A stretch of 64,000 bases of DNA from Gemmobacter nectariphilus DSM 15620 (lineage in GTDB: Bacteria > Pseudomonadota > Alphaproteobacteria > Rhodobacterales > Rhodobacteraceae): contig NZ_AUCM01000005.1 in NCBI RefSeq assembly GCF_000429765.1, positions 62,001-126,000 on the forward strand, written 5' to 3'. The notes under the pieces were generated by a model. It was not told the origin of the DNA, ran no database searches, and saw only the letters and a program-made list of their open reading frames with translations. Position 1 is the stretch's first letter. Each line of letters opens with the position of its first letter. Positions 44,965 to 54,275 of this stretch are shown here, one piece after another. The translations under genes were made by a program, and so were the position numbers.

Positions 44965-46218
44965 TCAGCCCGCTTGCAGGGCGGCGCCATCGTGCCCGGA
45001 GATCGGGGCCGAGATGATGGCGCCTTCCGGCTGGTCGGCGGTAAAGCGCACTTCGGTGAACTGTTCGGTCCGGCCCATGCGGGGGGATTCGGTGAGGATG
45101 CGGTGGGTCTGGCCGATCTGGGCGCTCAGGTGGCGGGTCAGCGCCGTCTCGCCCACTGCCCGCAGGGCGGCCGCGCGCTCGCGGATCAGGGGGCCGGCAA
45201 GTTGCGGCATCCGGGCCGCCGGGGTGCCCTTGCGGGGGCTGAAGGGGAAGACATGCAGGAAGGTCAGGCCGCAATCCTGGACCAGCGCGAGCGAATTGTC
45301 GAAATGTGTCTCGGTCTCGGTCGGGAAGCCGGCAATGATGTCGGCACCAAAGACGATGTCGGGGCGCAGGGACCGGGCCTCATTGCAAAAGCGGATGGCA
45401 TCGTCGCGGTTGTGGCGGCGCTTCATCCGCTTGAGGATCAGGTTGTCGCCATGCTGCAGGCTCAGGTGCAGATGCGGCATCAGGCGCGGCTCGGTGGCGA
45501 TGGCGCGCATGAGGTTTTCATCCGCCTCGATACTGTCGATGGAACTGATGCGCAGGCGTGGCAGACCAGGGACCAGCCGCAGGATGCGCATCACCAGATC
45601 GCCCAGACGCGGCTCGCCCGGCAGATCGGCGCCCCAACTGGTCAGATCGACGCCGGTCAGCACGACTTCCAGAAAACCCTTGTCCACCAGACGCTTGATC
45701 TGGTCCACGACCACCCCCGCAGGGACCGAGCGCGAATTGCCCCGCCCGAACGGGATGATGCAGAAGGTGCAGCGGTGATCGCAGCCGTTCTGCACCTGGA
45801 CATAGGCACGGTGGCGCCCGAAGCCGTCGATCAGGTGACCGGCAGTTTCGCGCACCGACATGATGTCATCGACCTGCACCCGTTCGGTCGTGCCGATCAG
45901 GTCGGGCACCATGGCGTTCCAGGTGGCGAGCAGCATCTTTTCGGTGTTGCCGATCACGCGCGTGACCTCGGGCATGGCGGCGAAGGTTTCGGGTTCGGTC
46001 TGGGCGGCACAGCCGGTGACGATGATCGGCGCGTCCGGGTTTTCGCGCCGGATGCGGCGGATTTCCTGGCGGGCCTTGCGCACGGCCTCGGCGGTCACGG
46101 CGCAGGTGTTGACCACATGGGCGCCGTGAACGCCCGCCTGTTCGGCCAGTTCCTTCATTGCCTCGGATTCATAGGCGTTCAGGCGGCAGCCAAGGGTGTG
46201 GAACACCGGCGCGCTCAT
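44965..46218 (-). CDS. mtaB: tRNA t6A37 methylthiotransferase
   Basis: MtaB adds a methylthio group to t6A37 of tRNAs, giving ms2t6A, by radical SAM chemistry. The 417-residue protein has the N-terminal MTTase domain with [16 protein letters not shown] and [11 protein letters not shown], and the radical SAM cluster motif [17 protein letters not shown]. It ends with a TRAM-like region. The ATG at 46218 is chosen because it shares four bases with the dapF stop; a longer frame to 46413 overlaps dapF. A gene-end repeat lies beyond the stop. Confidence 0.92.
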   Translation of the reverse strand: MSAPVFHTLGCRLNAYESEAMKELAEQAGVHGAHVVNTCAVTAEAVRKARQEIRRIRRENPDAPIIVTGCAAQTEPETFAAMPEVTRVIGNTEKMLLATWNAMVPDLIGTTERVQVDDIMSVRETAGHLIDGFGRHRAYVQVQNGCDHRCTFCIIPFGRGNSRSVPAGVVVDQIKRLVDKGFLEVVLTGVDLTSWGADLPGEPRLGDLVMRILRLVPGLPRLRISSIDSIEADENLMRAIATEPRLMPHLHLSLQHGDNLILKRMKRRHNRDDAIRFCNEARSLRPDIVFGADIIAGFPTETETHFDNSLALVQDCGLTFLHVFPFSPRKGTPAARMPQLAGPLIRERAAALRAVGETALTRHLSAQIGQTHRILTESPRMGRTEQFTEVRFTADQPEGAIISAPISGHDGAALQAG

Positions 46219-47030
46219 GCCAGCTCGCCCCGGAACACCAGCGCGGTGGGGCCGGTCATCCAGACGCCATCGTCGCGCCAGTCGATTTCCAGCGTGCCGC
46301 CATCGACATCGACCGTCACCCGCCGCCCGGTCAGGCCGCGCAGATGCGCCGCAACGGCCGTCGCGCAGGTGCCGGATCCGCAGGCCAGCGTGATGCCCGT
46401 GCCGCGTTCCCACACCCGCATCCGCAGCCGATCAGGGCCGCTGACCGAGGCGAATTCCACATTGGTCGCCTGCGGAAACAGCGGATGATGTTCGATCGCG
46501 GCACCTTCGCGCGCCACATCGACCGAATCGGCATCCGGCACGAAGAACACGCAATGCGGGTTGCCCATGCCGACAGCGACCGGATCGCCGGGGATGGGGG
46601 GGTGCAGCGGGTCGGTGCCGGGGGCCAGCGGGATCTGTGCCGCCTCGAGCAGCGGGGGGCCCATGTTGACAGCTGTCAACGTGCCGTCCACGTCAACCGC
46701 CTGCAGCACTCCGCGATCCGTGCGGATGGTCACGGCGGATTTGCCGGTTTCATCCAGCAGCAGCCGCCCGACACAGCGGGTGGCATTGCCGCACGCGCCC
46801 GCAATGCTGCCATCGGCGTTCCAGAACACCAGCCGGGCATCGGCGCCATCATCGGGCAGAATCTCGGCCAGCTGATCGAATCCAACGCCCCGATGCCGGT
46901 CGCCCAGCCGCTGCGCAAGCGCAGCCGTCACCCGGCGCCCACCGGCGCGGCGATCAATCACCACAAAATCGTTACCCAGGCCGTGCATCTTGAGAAAGCC
47001 GACCGGGCCCAAGGTTTCTTGCGTATCCAT
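46215..47030 (-). CDS. dapF: Diaminopimelate epimerase
   Basis: DapF converts LL- to meso-diaminopimelate, the precursor of lysine and of peptidoglycan. The 271-residue protein has the two catalytic cysteines in [11 protein letters not shown] and [11 protein letters not shown], and the [13 protein letters not shown] opening. It overlaps mtaB by four bases. The perfect palindrome GTTGACAGCTGTCAAC occurs inside its reading frame (46665-46680), which may be an operator site used elsewhere or chance. The window contains no other dap gene. Confidence 0.97.
   Translation of the reverse strand: MDTQETLGPVGFLKMHGLGNDFVVIDRRAGGRRVTAALAQRLGDRHRGVGFDQLAEILPDDGADARLVFWNADGSIAGACGNATRCVGRLLLDETGKSAVTIRTDRGVLQAVDVDGTLTAVNMGPPLLEAAQIPLAPGTDPLHPPIPGDPVAVGMGNPHCVFFVPDADSVDVAREGAAIEHHPLFPQATNVEFASVSGPDRLRMRVWERGTGITLACGSGTCATAVAAHLRGLTGRRVTVDVDGGTLEIDWRDDGVWMTGPTALVFRGELA
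46665..46680. promoter_or_regulatory. Perfect palindrome GTTGACAGCTGTCAAC within dapF
   Basis: The 16 bases are fully self-complementary and match the near-palindrome upstream of leuC at 14 of 16 positions. Because it lies inside a coding region it is only a candidate site. Confidence 0.3.
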
Positions 47031-47094
47031 GGCGGCGATATACGCCCGCCCCAAACTTTTCGCCAGTGCCCGTGCATTTTTCCGTTTCGGCCTC

Positions 47095-47123
47095 TTGACC
47101 CCCCCCGCCGCCCCCGTTAGGAG
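47095..47123 (+). promoter_or_regulatory. Possible promoter of tRNA-Lys
   Basis: TTGACC (47095-47100), a 17-base C-rich spacer and TAGGAG (47118-47123) lie 14 bases before the tRNA. The -10 is a weak match. Confidence 0.45.
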
Positions 47124-47137
47124 AGCCCGCAGAGAGT

Positions 47138-47213
47138 GGGCCCGTAGCTCAGTTGGTAGAGCAACTGACTTTTAATCAGTGGGTCACAGGTTCGAATCCT
47201 GTCGGGCTCACCA
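47138..47213 (+). tRNA. tRNA-Lys (anticodon TTT)
   Basis: A 76-nt cloverleaf with encoded CCA. The acceptor arms GGGCCCG / CGGGCTC pair throughout with one G-U. The D-loop TAGCTCAGTTGGTAGAGC, the anticodon loop CTTTTAA with anticodon TTT, and the T-arm ACAGGTTCGAATCCTGT are intact. It is single and unclustered, with its own promoter and terminator. Confidence 0.96.
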
Positions 47214-47221
47214 CTTGAACA

Positions 47222-47257
47222 AAAGGCCCGGGCATTGCGCCCGGGCCTTTGTGTTTT
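47222..47257 (+). terminator. Terminator of tRNA-Lys
   Basis: AAAGGCCCGGGC / GCCCGGGCCTTT (47222-47233, 47239-47250) form a 12-bp stem followed by GTGTTTT, eight bases after the tRNA. Confidence 0.8.
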
Positions 47258-47295
47258 CCACCCCGCGCCCATCGCCCTTCCGGCCAAAAAACCGC

Positions 47296-47371
47296 GTAAC
47301 GTCAGGTCACTGGCCTGAGGCGCCGCAATCTGGGCAAAAGTTCTGGACAGGTGTTCAAATTCTGACGTTAC
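47296..47371. promoter_or_regulatory. 10-bp inverted repeat upstream of the GMC gene
   Basis: GTAACGTCAG (47296-47305) and CTGACGTTAC (47362-47371) are perfect reverse complements 56 bases apart, upstream of the GMC-ligase-TetR genes. It may be a split operator for the TetR protein encoded at the end of the operon. Confidence 0.4.
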
Positions 47372-47414
47372 TTCGCCCGCGGGAGTGGAGGCCCGGGCGG
47401 GAGGACATCGGAAC

Positions 47415-49064
47415 ATGGACGAGATCACGTTTGACTATGTGATCGTCGGCGGGGGTTCGGCAGGGTCGGTCCTGGCGGCCCGGCTCAGCGAAGATGGCGT
47501 CACCCGCGTCTGCCTGCTGGAGGCGGGCGGCTAGGGCGATCACATCCTGATCCGCGCCCCGGCAGGGGTCGTGGGCATGTTGCCCGGATATGGCAAAATC
47601 TCGAACTGGGCCTATCAGACGATCCCGCAGGCAGGGTTGAACGGGCGGCGGGGCTATCAGCCGCGCGGCAAGGCGCTTGGCGGATCAAGCGCGATCAATG
47701 CCATGCTGTATGTGCGCGGCCACAGGGCGGATTACGACGACTGGGTCCGCGAGGGCTGCACGGGCTGGGGCTGGGATGACTGCCTGCCCTATTTCCGAAA
47801 GGCCGAGAACAACGAGAACGGCGCCGACGCCTTTCACGGGGACAGCGGGCCGCTGCAGGTGTCCAACCAGAAATCGCCGCGCCCGATCAGCCGGGCCTTT
47901 GTGCAGGCGGCCAGCGAATGCCAGCACCGCGAGGTGGCCGATTTCAATACCGGCGACAATGAAGGGGTCGGCCTGTTTCAGGTGACCCAGTTCCATGACC
48001 CTGCCAGGAACGGCGAGCGGTGTTCGGCGGCGGCGGCCTATCTGTTGCCGGTGCGGGCCGGCCGGCCGAACCTGACCATCATCACCCGCGCCCATGCCAC
48101 CCGCATCCTGACCGAGGGGCGGCGCGCCACCGGCGTTGCCTATCGCAAGGGCGGCGCCGATCACAAGGTCCGTGCCGCGCGCGAGGTGATCCTGTCGGGC
48201 GGTGCCTTCAACAGCCCGCAGTTGCTGATGCTGTCGGGGATCGGCCCGGCCGAGCAGATCCGGCGCCAAGGCATTGCGGTGGTCCACGACCTGCCCGGCG
48301 TTGGCCAGAACCTTCAGGATCATCTGGATTTCATCCTGTCCTATACATCCAGGGACACTGACACTTTCGGCATCGGCCTTGCAGGCGGGCTGAACCTGGT
48401 GCGGCACATCCTGCGCTGGCGCAAGGATGGCACCGGCATGATCGCCACGCCCTTTGCCGAAGGCTGCGCCTTTCTGAAGACCGATCTCTCGCTGGACCGG
48501 CCCGACATCCAGCTGCATTTCGTGATCTCGGTCGTCGATGATCATGCCCGGCGGCTGCACATGGGCCATGGCTTCAGCTGCCACGTCTGCAAGCTGCGCC
48601 CCGAAAGCCGGGGCGAGGTGGTCTTGCAAAGCCCCGATCCGATGGCCGCGCCGGGGATCGACCCGCGCTATCTGTCGGCGCCCGGCGATCTGGACACGAC
48701 GATCCGGGGCGCGCGGATGACCCAGGCGATTCTCGAATCGCCCGCGATGGCCCGCTATCGCCACAAGCCGATGTATGGCGTGACCACCGACATGAGCGAT
48801 GCCGACTGGGAACGCCATATCCGCGCCCGCGCCGATACGATCTATCACCCCGTCGGCACCTGCCGGATGGGCAAGGACAGGATGGCCGTGGTCGACCCGG
48901 CGCTGAAGGTGCATGGCATGGACGGTCTGCGGGTCGTCGATGCCTCGGTCATGCCGCGGCTGGTCAGCGGCAATACGAATGCCCCCACCATCATGATCGC
49001 CGAGCGCGCCGCCGACATGATCCGGGGAAGAAATCCTGCGGCCACCGCCGCAGCGCACGTCTGA
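47415..49064 (+). pseudogene. GMC-family FAD oxidoreductase (choline-dehydrogenase-like), broken by an in-frame TAG
   Basis: ATG 47415 opens the FAD-binding N-terminus ([19 protein letters not shown] and RVCLLEAGG) and is then interrupted by TAG at codon 40 (47532-47534). The rest of the gene continues in frame as a full GMC enzyme: SNWAYQTIPQAGL, RGYQPRGKALGGSSAINAML and a C-terminal IYHPVGTCRMG with the catalytic His region. One base change from a Lys, Glu or Gln codon would create it. The first downstream ATG in frame, 47571, would leave out the FAD motif, so a restart product would be inactive. Such enzymes oxidise alcohols, for example choline or polyethylene glycol. Confidence 0.88.
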
Positions 49065-49078
49065 AGAGAGGAAGCACG

Positions 49079-50707
49079 ATGTTTGGCACCATGATGTCCA
49101 TGCCGCTGACGATCACTTCGCTGATCGTTCACGCGGGAAAATACCACGGAGGCACCGAAGTGGTCTCGGTCGAGACCGACGGCACCGTCAGCCATTCGAC
49201 CTGGGCCGACGTGGCGCGCAACGCCCGCCGGCTGGCCTCGGCGCTGGAAATGCGCGGTGTGGACCCTGGCGCGCGCTGCGGCACCCTTGCGTGGAACAAC
49301 CGCCGGCATCTGGAAATCTATTTCGGCGTCGCCGGCAGCGGGCGCGTGACCCATACGCTGAACCCGCGCCTGACGCCCGAGCAGATGATCTACATCATCA
49401 GCCATGCCGAGGATCAGGTGCTGTTCTTCGACCGCACCTTCCTGCCCGCCATCGCCAAGCTGCGTCCGATGCTGAAAACCGTGCGTGACGTTGTGCTTAT
49501 GGGCCCGCGCGATGCCGAAGCCGAGGCCGCCATCCAAGGGCTGCTGTTCTATGACGAGCTGCTGGAGATCGGCAGCGCCGACGAGCCCTGGCCCGATCTG
49601 GACGAAAACAGCCCCGCTGCGCTGTGCTATACCTCGGGCACCACGGGCAACCCCAAGGGGGTGCAATATACCCACCGCTCGACCGTGCTGCATTCCATCG
49701 CGGGCAATCAGCCGGATGGGCTTGCGATTTCCGCCCGCGACACGGTGATGCCGGTGGTGCCGATGTTCCACGTCAACGCCTGGGGCGTGCCCTATATTGC
49801 GGCGGCGACGGGGGCCAAGCTGGTGCTGCCGGGGCAGAACCTGGACGGCGAAAGCCTGGCCCGGCTGATCGACGCCGAACAGGTCACGCTGTCGCTGGGC
49901 GTGCCGACGATCTGGATGGGGCTGCTGGCCGGCCTTGCCAAGACCGGGTCCAAGGCCGCCTCGATGAAGCGCACGGTGGTGGGCGGCTCGGCGCTGCCGC
50001 CCTCGATGATCGTCGAGTTCCGCGACAAATACGGGGTCGAGCTGATCCACGCCTGGGGCATGACCGAAACCTCGCCGCTGGGCACGGTGAACAACCTCTT
50101 GCAAAAGCACACCGGCCTGCCCGCCGACCAGCGCGCCAAGCTGCGCGAATCGCAAGGCCGCCCGCCATGGGGGGTCGAGCTGCGCATCGTCGACGAAACC
50201 GGGCGCGAGCTGCCCTGTGACGGCACCACCCAGGGCGAGCTGCAAATCCGCGGCCACTGGATCCTGGAAAGCTATTACGGCCAGTCGAAATCGGCGCTGA
50301 CGGTAGACGGCTGGTTCGACACGGGCGATGTGGCGACCATCGACCCCGATGGCTACATGGTGATCCGCGACAGGTCCAAGGACATCATCAAGTCCGGGGG
50401 CGAATGGATCTCGACCGTCGAGCTGGAAAACATCGCCATCGGCCATCCCAAGATCGCCAATGCCGCCGCGATTGCCGCGCGCCATCCGAAATGGGACGAA
50501 CGCCCGGTGGTAATTGCCGTGCCCGCCCAGGGCGAGACCCCGACCGAGGCCGAGATCCTTGCCTCGTATGAGGGCAAGGTTGCCAAATGGCAGGTGCCGG
50601 ACCGGGTGATCTTTGTCGATGCGCTGCCGCTGGGGGCGACGGGCAAGGTGGTCAAGGTCAAGCTGCGCGAGACCTATGGCGATGTGCTGATGGGGCAGGA
50701 CGCCTGA
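49079..50707 (+). CDS. Acyl-CoA synthetase (AMP-forming), DmdB-like
   Basis: The 542-residue enzyme adenylates a carboxylic acid and transfers it to coenzyme A. The ATP loop YTSGTTGNPKGVQYTHRS, the GMTETSPLG motif, TGDVATIDPDGYMVIRDRSK and the catalytic Lys in GATGKVVKVKL are all present. The N-terminal MPLTITSLIVHAGKYHG is typical of medium-chain or 3-methylmercaptopropionyl-CoA ligases (DmdB group) in Rhodobacterales. Its exact acid is not determined. It follows the GMC pseudogene by 14 bases and precedes the TetR gene by 64. Confidence 0.88.
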   Translation: MFGTMMSMPLTITSLIVHAGKYHGGTEVVSVETDGTVSHSTWADVARNARRLASALEMRGVDPGARCGTLAWNNRRHLEIYFGVAGSGRVTHTLNPRLTPEQMIYIISHAEDQVLFFDRTFLPAIAKLRPMLKTVRDVVLMGPRDAEAEAAIQGLLFYDELLEIGSADEPWPDLDENSPAALCYTSGTTGNPKGVQYTHRSTVLHSIAGNQPDGLAISARDTVMPVVPMFHVNAWGVPYIAAATGAKLVLPGQNLDGESLARLIDAEQVTLSLGVPTIWMGLLAGLAKTGSKAASMKRTVVGGSALPPSMIVEFRDKYGVELIHAWGMTETSPLGTVNNLLQKHTGLPADQRAKLRESQGRPPWGVELRIVDETGRELPCDGTTQGELQIRGHWILESYYGQSKSALTVDGWFDTGDVATIDPDGYMVIRDRSKDIIKSGGEWISTVELENIAIGHPKIANAAAIAARHPKWDERPVVIAVPAQGETPTEAEILASYEGKVAKWQVPDRVIFVDALPLGATGKVVKVKLRETYGDVLMGQDA

Positions 50708-50771
50708 TGCTGCACCGGCCCCCTGTCCAGGCGCCCGATACCGGGATCGTCACCTTGCCGGGGGGCCGGGC

Positions 50772-51428
50772 ATGACGCGGATCGACAAGATCTCGCAGTT
50801 GCACCGCAAGGCCGAGGAAAAATCGGCCAAACGCCTGCGCAAGAAGGAAGAGCTGGCCACGGCCGCCATCGGCGTGCTCAAGCAGCTGGGTTATGCGCGC
50901 ACCAGCCTGCGCGACATTGCCAAAGCCTCGGGCCTGTCGGTCGGCACGCTGCACTATTACTTCGAGGACAAGGTCGATCTGATCGGCTTTTGCGTCCAGC
51001 GCTACAAGTCGGCCTTTCTGGACGAGATGGGCGCCATTTTGAACGGCCCGGCCGAAGGCGAGGTTCTGGCCCGCAACCTTGTGCGCGGGCTGGCGCATTC
51101 CATCCTTCGCAACGCCGAGACCCATCGCCTGTGGTATGATTTCCGGTCTCAGGCGATGTTTGACCCCGCCTTCCGCGAGGTGGTGGCCGATATCGAGGAT
51201 GCCGTGATTGAGGTGGTCTCGCGCCTGCTGGACCGGCTGGGACAGACCGGGGCCGATGTGATGCCGGCCTATTTCCTGCTGGACGGCGCGTTTCGCTATT
51301 ACCTGCAGCGCCATCTGGCTGGCGACAGCACGGCCGCCGCAACCTTCGAGCAGGCCATCGCGGATGTGCTGGTCCGGCTGGCCCCGACCTTGCCCCGGCA
51401 AGGCGCCTGTTCCTTGCAGGCGTCCTGA
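50772..51428 (+). CDS. TetR-family transcriptional regulator
   Basis: The 218-residue protein has an N-terminal TetR helix-turn-helix (TAAIGVLKQLGYARTSLRDI and KASGLSVGTLHYYFEDK) at about residues 28-72 and a helical ligand-binding C-terminal domain. It probably represses the upstream GMC-ligase genes and is relieved by an acyl-CoA or fatty acid, as in other TetR proteins next to ligases. The 10-bp inverted repeat at 47296-47371 is a candidate operator. An earlier basic leader (HRKAEEKSAKRLRKKEEL) is unusual but supports the assigned start. Confidence 0.88.
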   Translation: MTRIDKISQLHRKAEEKSAKRLRKKEELATAAIGVLKQLGYARTSLRDIAKASGLSVGTLHYYFEDKVDLIGFCVQRYKSAFLDEMGAILNGPAEGEVLARNLVRGLAHSILRNAETHRLWYDFRSQAMFDPAFREVVADIEDAVIEVVSRLLDRLGQTGADVMPAYFLLDGAFRYYLQRHLAGDSTAAATFEQAIADVLVRLAPTLPRQGACSLQAS

Positions 51429-51481
51429 CCGGGCCGCCAGGGATCAGCGGGCTGCGGCGGAAGTCAGGCGTCGCGGCAGGA

Positions 51482-52684
51482 TCAGCCCGCCGCCAGCGCT
51501 GCGGCGATCCGGTCGGCGAGGCGGCGGGCGACCTCGTCCTTGCCCATCATCGGCCAGCTTTCCGCCCCGGCATCAGAGATGATGGTGACGGCGTTGGAAC
51601 TGCCCCCCATGATCCCGGTATCGGGCCGCACGTCATTGGCAACGATCCAGTCACACCCCTTGCGCAGCCGCTTGGCGGTGGCATGTTCGATGACCGTATC
51701 GGTCTCGGCCGCAAAGCCGACGACCAGACCTGGGCGCGCGCTGGCATGTTTCGAAACGGTGGCCAGAATGTCGGGGTTTTCCGCGAATTCCAGCGCCGGG
51801 GCACGGCCCGAGCCATCCTTTTTCATCTTGGACCCGGCGGCATTGGCCACGCGCCAGTCGGCGACGGCGGCCGCCATCACGGCCGCATCCACCGGCAGGG
51901 CGGCCTGCACGGCCTCCAGCATCTGGCGGGCGGTTTCCACCCGGACCACCTGAACGCCCTGCGGCGGCGGCACGCTGGCCGGGCCGGTCACGAACACCAC
52001 CTGCGCCCCCAGATCGCGCAGCGCCGCCGCCAGCGCCGTGCCCTGCGCGCCCGAGGATCGGTTGGCAATATAGCGCACCGGATCAATCGGTTCGTGGGTC
52101 GGGCCCGAGGTCACCAGAATGCGCCGCCCGGCCAGCGGGCCATCCGCCAGTTCGGTTTCCATGGCGGCCAGAATATCGGCAGGCTCGACCATCCGCCCCG
52201 GCCCGAATTCGCCGCAGGCCATCGGCCCGGCAATCGGCCCGATCACCCGCACGCCATCGGCCAGCAGCGTGGCCAGGTTGCGCTGCGTTGCCGGATGTTC
52301 CCACATCCGCACGTTCATGGCGGGCGCGATCATCACCGGCTTGTCCGTCGCCATCAGCAGCGTCGAGGCCAGATCGTCAGCATGGCCCCCCGCCATCTTG
52401 GCCATCAGATCGGCGGTCGCCGGCACCACCACCACCAGATCGGCCGCGCGCGACAGCTGGATATGGCCCATCTCGGCCTCTTCGGTCAGGTCGAACAGAT
52501 CGAGGTGCACCTTGTGCCCGGCCAGCGCCCCCACGGTCAGGGGCGTCACGAACTGCGCCCCCGCCCGCGTCAGCACCGGCACGACCGAGGCGCCCCGTTC
52601 CCTCAGCTTGCGGATCAGATCCACCGCCTTGAACGCGGCAATGCCGCCCCCGATGATCAGAAGGATGCGCTTGCCTGCGATCAT
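51482..52684 (-). CDS. coaBC: Bifunctional phosphopantothenoylcysteine decarboxylase/phosphopantothenate-cysteine ligase
   Basis: CoaBC joins phosphopantothenate to cysteine and decarboxylates the product, two steps in coenzyme A synthesis. The 400-residue protein has the FMN-dependent CoaC domain (GGGIAAFKAVDLIRKL, the PAMNVRMWEHP motif and ACGEFGPGRM) and the CoaB ligase domain (VTSGPTHEPIDPVRYIANRS). It is monocistronic here, upstream of the lipase-like gene on the same strand. The ATG at 52684 has a GGGAGAG site upstream. Confidence 0.97.
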   Translation of the reverse strand: MIAGKRILLIIGGGIAAFKAVDLIRKLRERGASVVPVLTRAGAQFVTPLTVGALAGHKVHLDLFDLTEEAEMGHIQLSRAADLVVVVPATADLMAKMAGGHADDLASTLLMATDKPVMIAPAMNVRMWEHPATQRNLATLLADGVRVIGPIAGPMACGEFGPGRMVEPADILAAMETELADGPLAGRRILVTSGPTHEPIDPVRYIANRSSGAQGTALAAALRDLGAQVVFVTGPASVPPPQGVQVVRVETARQMLEAVQAALPVDAAVMAAAVADWRVANAAGSKMKKDGSGRAPALEFAENPDILATVSKHASARPGLVVGFAAETDTVIEHATAKRLRKGCDWIVANDVRPDTGIMGGSSNAVTIISDAGAESWPMMGKDEVARRLADRIAAALAAG

Positions 52685-52770
52685 GCCGCTCTCTCCCTGC
52701 CAGCCCGGCCCCTGCTTAGCACCCTTTCGCCTTTAACGGGAATGCCTGGCTGCACTGCAGCGCAAGAAAC

Positions 52771-53496
52771 TCAGGGCAGCAACCGCTCGGCCGCCTGGGT
52801 CAGATCCATCTGGTGATCGAAATGGCCGGTGGACAGGAACTCCAGCACCTCAGCGATCACCAGCGGGGAATTCATCAGGAAGGTGTGCGTGACCGGCAGG
52901 ACGATATGATCCGCCATCCCCGCCACTCGCGTGCTTTCGACCGAGACCTTGCCATCGTCCGGCCCGGTGATCATCGCCGAGGAAATCGGGTTCAACGAGC
53001 GATCCCCCGCAATCACCCCCAGCGGAAAATCGGCCGGCGGCAAGCCCTTGGGCACTGACCGGCCATCGGTCCCCAGTTCAAGCCCCGCAGGGCCATTGAC
53101 CCATTCAAAGGCGCCAAGGCTGCCCAGCTTGTCGACCAGCTCTGACCCCTTGTTCGGCGGCGCCAGCATGACGACCCGGCCCAGATGCGCCAGCCGGTGA
53201 TGCGCCAGCCAGTCGCGCACCAGAATGCCGCCCATGGAATGGGTGACGAAATGCACCGTCTGCTCTGGCCCGCATTCGGCGACGGCCGGGCCGACATGCG
53301 CCTCGGCCAGGGCATGCACGGTGCCTTCGGTCGAAGGATAGCCCTGATTGACCACGCGGTAGCCCTTGGAGTCCAGCGCGGCCTGCATGACCAGCAATGA
53401 TGCCTCGGTCCGTGCAAGCCCATGCAGCAGCACCACGCAATCGGCACGGGCCGTCAAGGGGATCAGCGCAAGGACAAGGGGCAGGACCAGTTTCAT
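52771..53496 (-). CDS. Alpha/beta-hydrolase, secreted lipase-like
   Basis: The 241-residue protein has a signal peptide ([18 protein letters not shown]) and then an alpha/beta-hydrolase of the triacylglycerol lipase/PGAP1-like group: oxyanion region [14 protein letters not shown], the nucleophile elbow THSMGG, and a probable catalytic Asp/His in [10 protein letters not shown] and LPVTHTFL. It should hydrolyse an ester or act as a lipase in the periplasm or outside. The ATG at 53496 is the start; a longer frame to 53763 lacks a ribosome site. Confidence 0.85.
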   Translation of the reverse strand: MKLVLPLVLALIPLTARADCVVLLHGLARTEASLLVMQAALDSKGYRVVNQGYPSTEGTVHALAEAHVGPAVAECGPEQTVHFVTHSMGGILVRDWLAHHRLAHLGRVVMLAPPNKGSELVDKLGSLGAFEWVNGPAGLELGTDGRSVPKGLPPADFPLGVIAGDRSLNPISSAMITGPDDGKVSVESTRVAGMADHIVLPVTHTFLMNSPLVIAEVLEFLSTGHFDHQMDLTQAAERLLP

Positions 53497-53575
53497 GGCC
53501 CAAGGGTGGGGCGGCGCAAGGATGGCTGCAAGAGGGCGCTGGACTTTCCCAGGGGTTCGCGGGCAGAAATCCGCC

Positions 53576-54022
53576 ATGAAACCCCGCTCGCCCCGCCTTG
53601 CCGCCCGCGCGCTGATCCTGCATGACAACCGGCTGCTGCTGGTCAACGCCTGGCCTGGCGGCATCTCCGATCTGTGGTGCGCACCTGGCGGCGGCGTCCA
53701 TGCCGGCGCCTCGCTGCCCGACAACCTGCGGCGCGAGATCCACGAGGAATGCGGCTTCGACATCAGTGTCGGCCCGCCTTGCCTGGTGAACGAATTCCAC
53801 GACCCGGACAGCGGCTTTCATCAAGTCGACATCTATTTCCGCTGCACGCCGGTTTCGGGGCTGATCCCGCCAGACTGGCGCGACCCCGAGGGCATCGTTA
53901 CCGAACGCCGCTTCGTGACACGCGAGGAACTCGCAACGCTGCGACACAAACCGGACAGCCTTGGCCCCGTCGCCTGGGGCGAGGGGCTGTTCTACGATCC
54001 GCTGGAAGTGATCGTGCGCTGA
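53576..54022 (+). CDS. Nudix hydrolase
   Basis: The 148-residue protein has a Nudix box at about residues 38-60 ([20 protein letters not shown] followed by ECGFD), with the REUXEE metal core as REIHEE. It probably hydrolyses a nucleotide-like diphosphate. A later [14 protein letters not shown] strand and [17 protein letters not shown] region are consistent. The ATG at 53576 starts 79 bases from the divergent lipase gene start. Nothing shows which substrate it uses. Confidence 0.85.
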   Translation: MKPRSPRLAARALILHDNRLLLVNAWPGGISDLWCAPGGGVHAGASLPDNLRREIHEECGFDISVGPPCLVNEFHDPDSGFHQVDIYFRCTPVSGLIPPDWRDPEGIVTERRFVTREELATLRHKPDSLGPVAWGEGLFYDPLEVIVR

Positions 54023-54087
54023 GGAGTGAGCCCAGCTAACCAAAGGCCGCGCCGGATGGATACCGAAGGATTTGGGTATTTGCAGCA

Positions 54088-54121
54088 AGGTGAAAGGACA
54101 AGCGAGGTGAAAGGACAAGCG
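54088..54121. repeat. Perfect 17-bp tandem duplication
   Basis: AGGTGAAAGGACAAGCG occurs twice, back to back (54088-54104 and 54105-54121), between the Nudix stop and the gene-end repeat. It is not within any gene. Confidence 0.7.
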
Positions 54122-54134
54122 CGGCGCCCTGCTC

Positions 54135-54165
54135 ATTCATCTGTCCGAAAAATATCCCCGCCGGA
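54135..54165 (-). repeat. Gene-end repeat copy g (reverse orientation)
   Basis: On the minus strand this reads GCCTCCGGCGGGGATATTTT and then CGGACAGATGAAT. The same GCCTCCGGC lead precedes the copy at 8501. It lies 3' of ubiB in the same orientation. Confidence 0.6.
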
Positions 54166-54226
54166 GGCTCCCGCAGGCACCACCAGCACAGCGCCGGACA
54201 AGCGCGCCGCCCAGGCCACATTCCGC

Positions 54227-54275
54227 GGCAGCGCCGCCGAGCGGGGGCTCGATGCCCCCCGAGGCGGCCCCTACA
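54227..54275 (-). repeat. GC hairpin block shared with 8393-8440
   Basis: On the minus strand it reads GCCGCCTCGGGGGGCATCGA, then GCCCCC and CTCGGCGGCGC, almost the same as the block after rlmH. It overlaps the last bases of ubiB. Together with the motif at 54135 it forms the same composite of about 130 bases as at 8393-8524. Confidence 0.6.

Noticed and set aside
47532-47534. Amber suppression or pyrrolysine at TAG in the GMC gene
   Set aside because: No pyl genes or suppressor tRNA are visible in the window and the codon lies in a non-catalytic position; a mutation or error is more likely.
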